From positions 1,647 to 7,781 of the forward strand of contig DHGB01000040.1 of assembly GCA_002402535.1 (NCBI GenBank): 6,135 bases of DNA. Reading direction: 5' to 3'. The position numbers were made by a program, and so were the translations under genes. Each line of letters starts with the position of its first letter. The stretch's first letter is position 1. The DNA is from Candidatus Shapirobacteria bacterium UBA4809. Its GTDB lineage: Bacteria; Patescibacteriota; Microgenomatia; UBA12405. Positions 5,734-6,135 of the stretch are shown piece after piece. A model generated the notes under the pieces. It made no database searches and was not told where the DNA came from. It worked only from the letters and a program-made list of their open reading frames with translations.

Positions 5734-6135
5734 TTATTAAAAATTTCAGTAACTCCGACAAAGACATGGTTACTAACCCTATTCTTAGGTCAGCCGCACC
5801 GTAATATATATAAAGCATATCATCTTCGACTACCGCCCCCGTTGGAAAGACCACATTATCCACCATTCCTTCTTTTTCCCAGCTCTTTTTTGGTTCAAAT
5901 AAGGGATATGGTAATCTTTTTAATACTTTTCGGGGATCTTTTTTGTCAAGCAGGGCTATACTTGCCCGGTAAATTTTATTATTATTTTTGATTTCTACTG
6001 AATGATAAATTAGTAGCCAGCCCAATTCAGTTTCAATCGGAACACAGCCCGCCCCCACATAAGCACTTTCAAAACCTCCCACCGGATCTAATACGATATG
6101 TTTATCAAGCTCAGCTAAATATTTTTTCCAGTAAT
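5723..6135 (-). CDS. GH130 family beta-mannoside phosphorylase/hydrolase, C-terminal part (5' end outside window)
   Basis: The frame stays open to the right edge, so this is the last 136 codons or so of a longer gene, not a short protein starting at the GTG at 6082. GH130 enzymes are five-bladed propellers of about 300-350 residues that phosphorolyse or hydrolyse beta-mannosides such as mannosyl-glucose and mannosyl-GlcNAc. Seen in order: WKKYLAELDKHIVLDP, ESAYVGAGCVPIETELGWLL, IYHSVE, YRASIALLDKKDPRKVLKR, PYPLFEP, WEKEGMVDNVVFPTGAVVED, MLYIYYGAADLRIGLVTMSL and SELLKFL. These match the last two or three blades, including the typical YRASIALLD, NVVFPTGA and YYGAAD strands. The catalytic Asp lies in the missing N-terminal half, so phosphorylase cannot be told from hydrolase. 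It overlaps the GT4 gene downstream by 11 nt. Confidence 0.92.
   Translation of the reverse strand, partial: YWKKYLAELDKHIVLDPVGGFESAYVGAGCVPIETELGWLLIYHSVEIKNNNKIYRASIALLDKKDPRKVLKRLPYPLFEPKKSWEKEGMVDNVVFPTGAVVEDDMLYIYYGAADLRIGLVTMSLSELLKFLINEG

Noticed and set aside
5723..6082. Reading the GH130 fragment as a complete 119-residue protein starting at GTG 6082
   Set aside because: The frame continues open to the window edge with family-like residues (WKKYLAELDKHIVLDP), so the GTG is an internal valine codon.

Overview
This is a low-GC (visibly AT-rich), gene-dense window that uses the standard bacterial code: TGA is a stop at the end of the DUF2207 gene, and TAA is used elsewhere. The layout is compact, Shine-Dalgarno motifs are weak, ribosomal protein S2 is divergent and N-terminally extended, and there is a DUF2207 membrane protein with a poly-glycine tail and a small single-RRM protein. 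Together these fit an uncultured bacterium of the Candidate Phyla Radiation/Patescibacteria type. That placement is inference from gene content and style; no marker here proves it.

Left part (1-1044): the minus-strand gene for ribosomal protein S2 (rpsB) runs off the left edge. Its N-terminus carries a Lys/Ala-rich extension of about 70 residues, and inside it lies a short repeat-like sequence (CTGAGCTTGTCGAAG core) read in frame. The 148-bp gap to the right holds two divergent promoters whose -35 boxes overlap on the same bases. A perfect 12-bp-arm palindrome overlaps the regulator's promoter, and extra copies of its half-site lie at the rpsB -10 box and just before the regulator start codon.

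Plus-strand island (1045-1680): a 66-residue XRE/Cro-type DNA-binding protein is followed by a 97-residue RRM RNA-binding protein, ending in a clear intrinsic terminator. The palindrome makes it likely that the XRE protein controls itself and perhaps rpsB.

Right part (1684-6135): four minus-strand genes are read in the order GH130-family mannoside phosphorylase/hydrolase (5' end outside the window), GT4 mannosyltransferase-like enzyme (11-nt overlap), an (alpha/alpha)-toroid glycosidase-like protein (6-nt gap), then, after 45 nt, a secreted/membrane-anchored DUF2207 protein. The first three look like one translationally packed carbohydrate cassette, probably acting on mannose-containing glycans. 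The DUF2207 gene may be read through from it or transcribed separately; no terminator is visible between them. No tRNA, rRNA, CRISPR array, insertion sequence or long gene-free stretch was seen.
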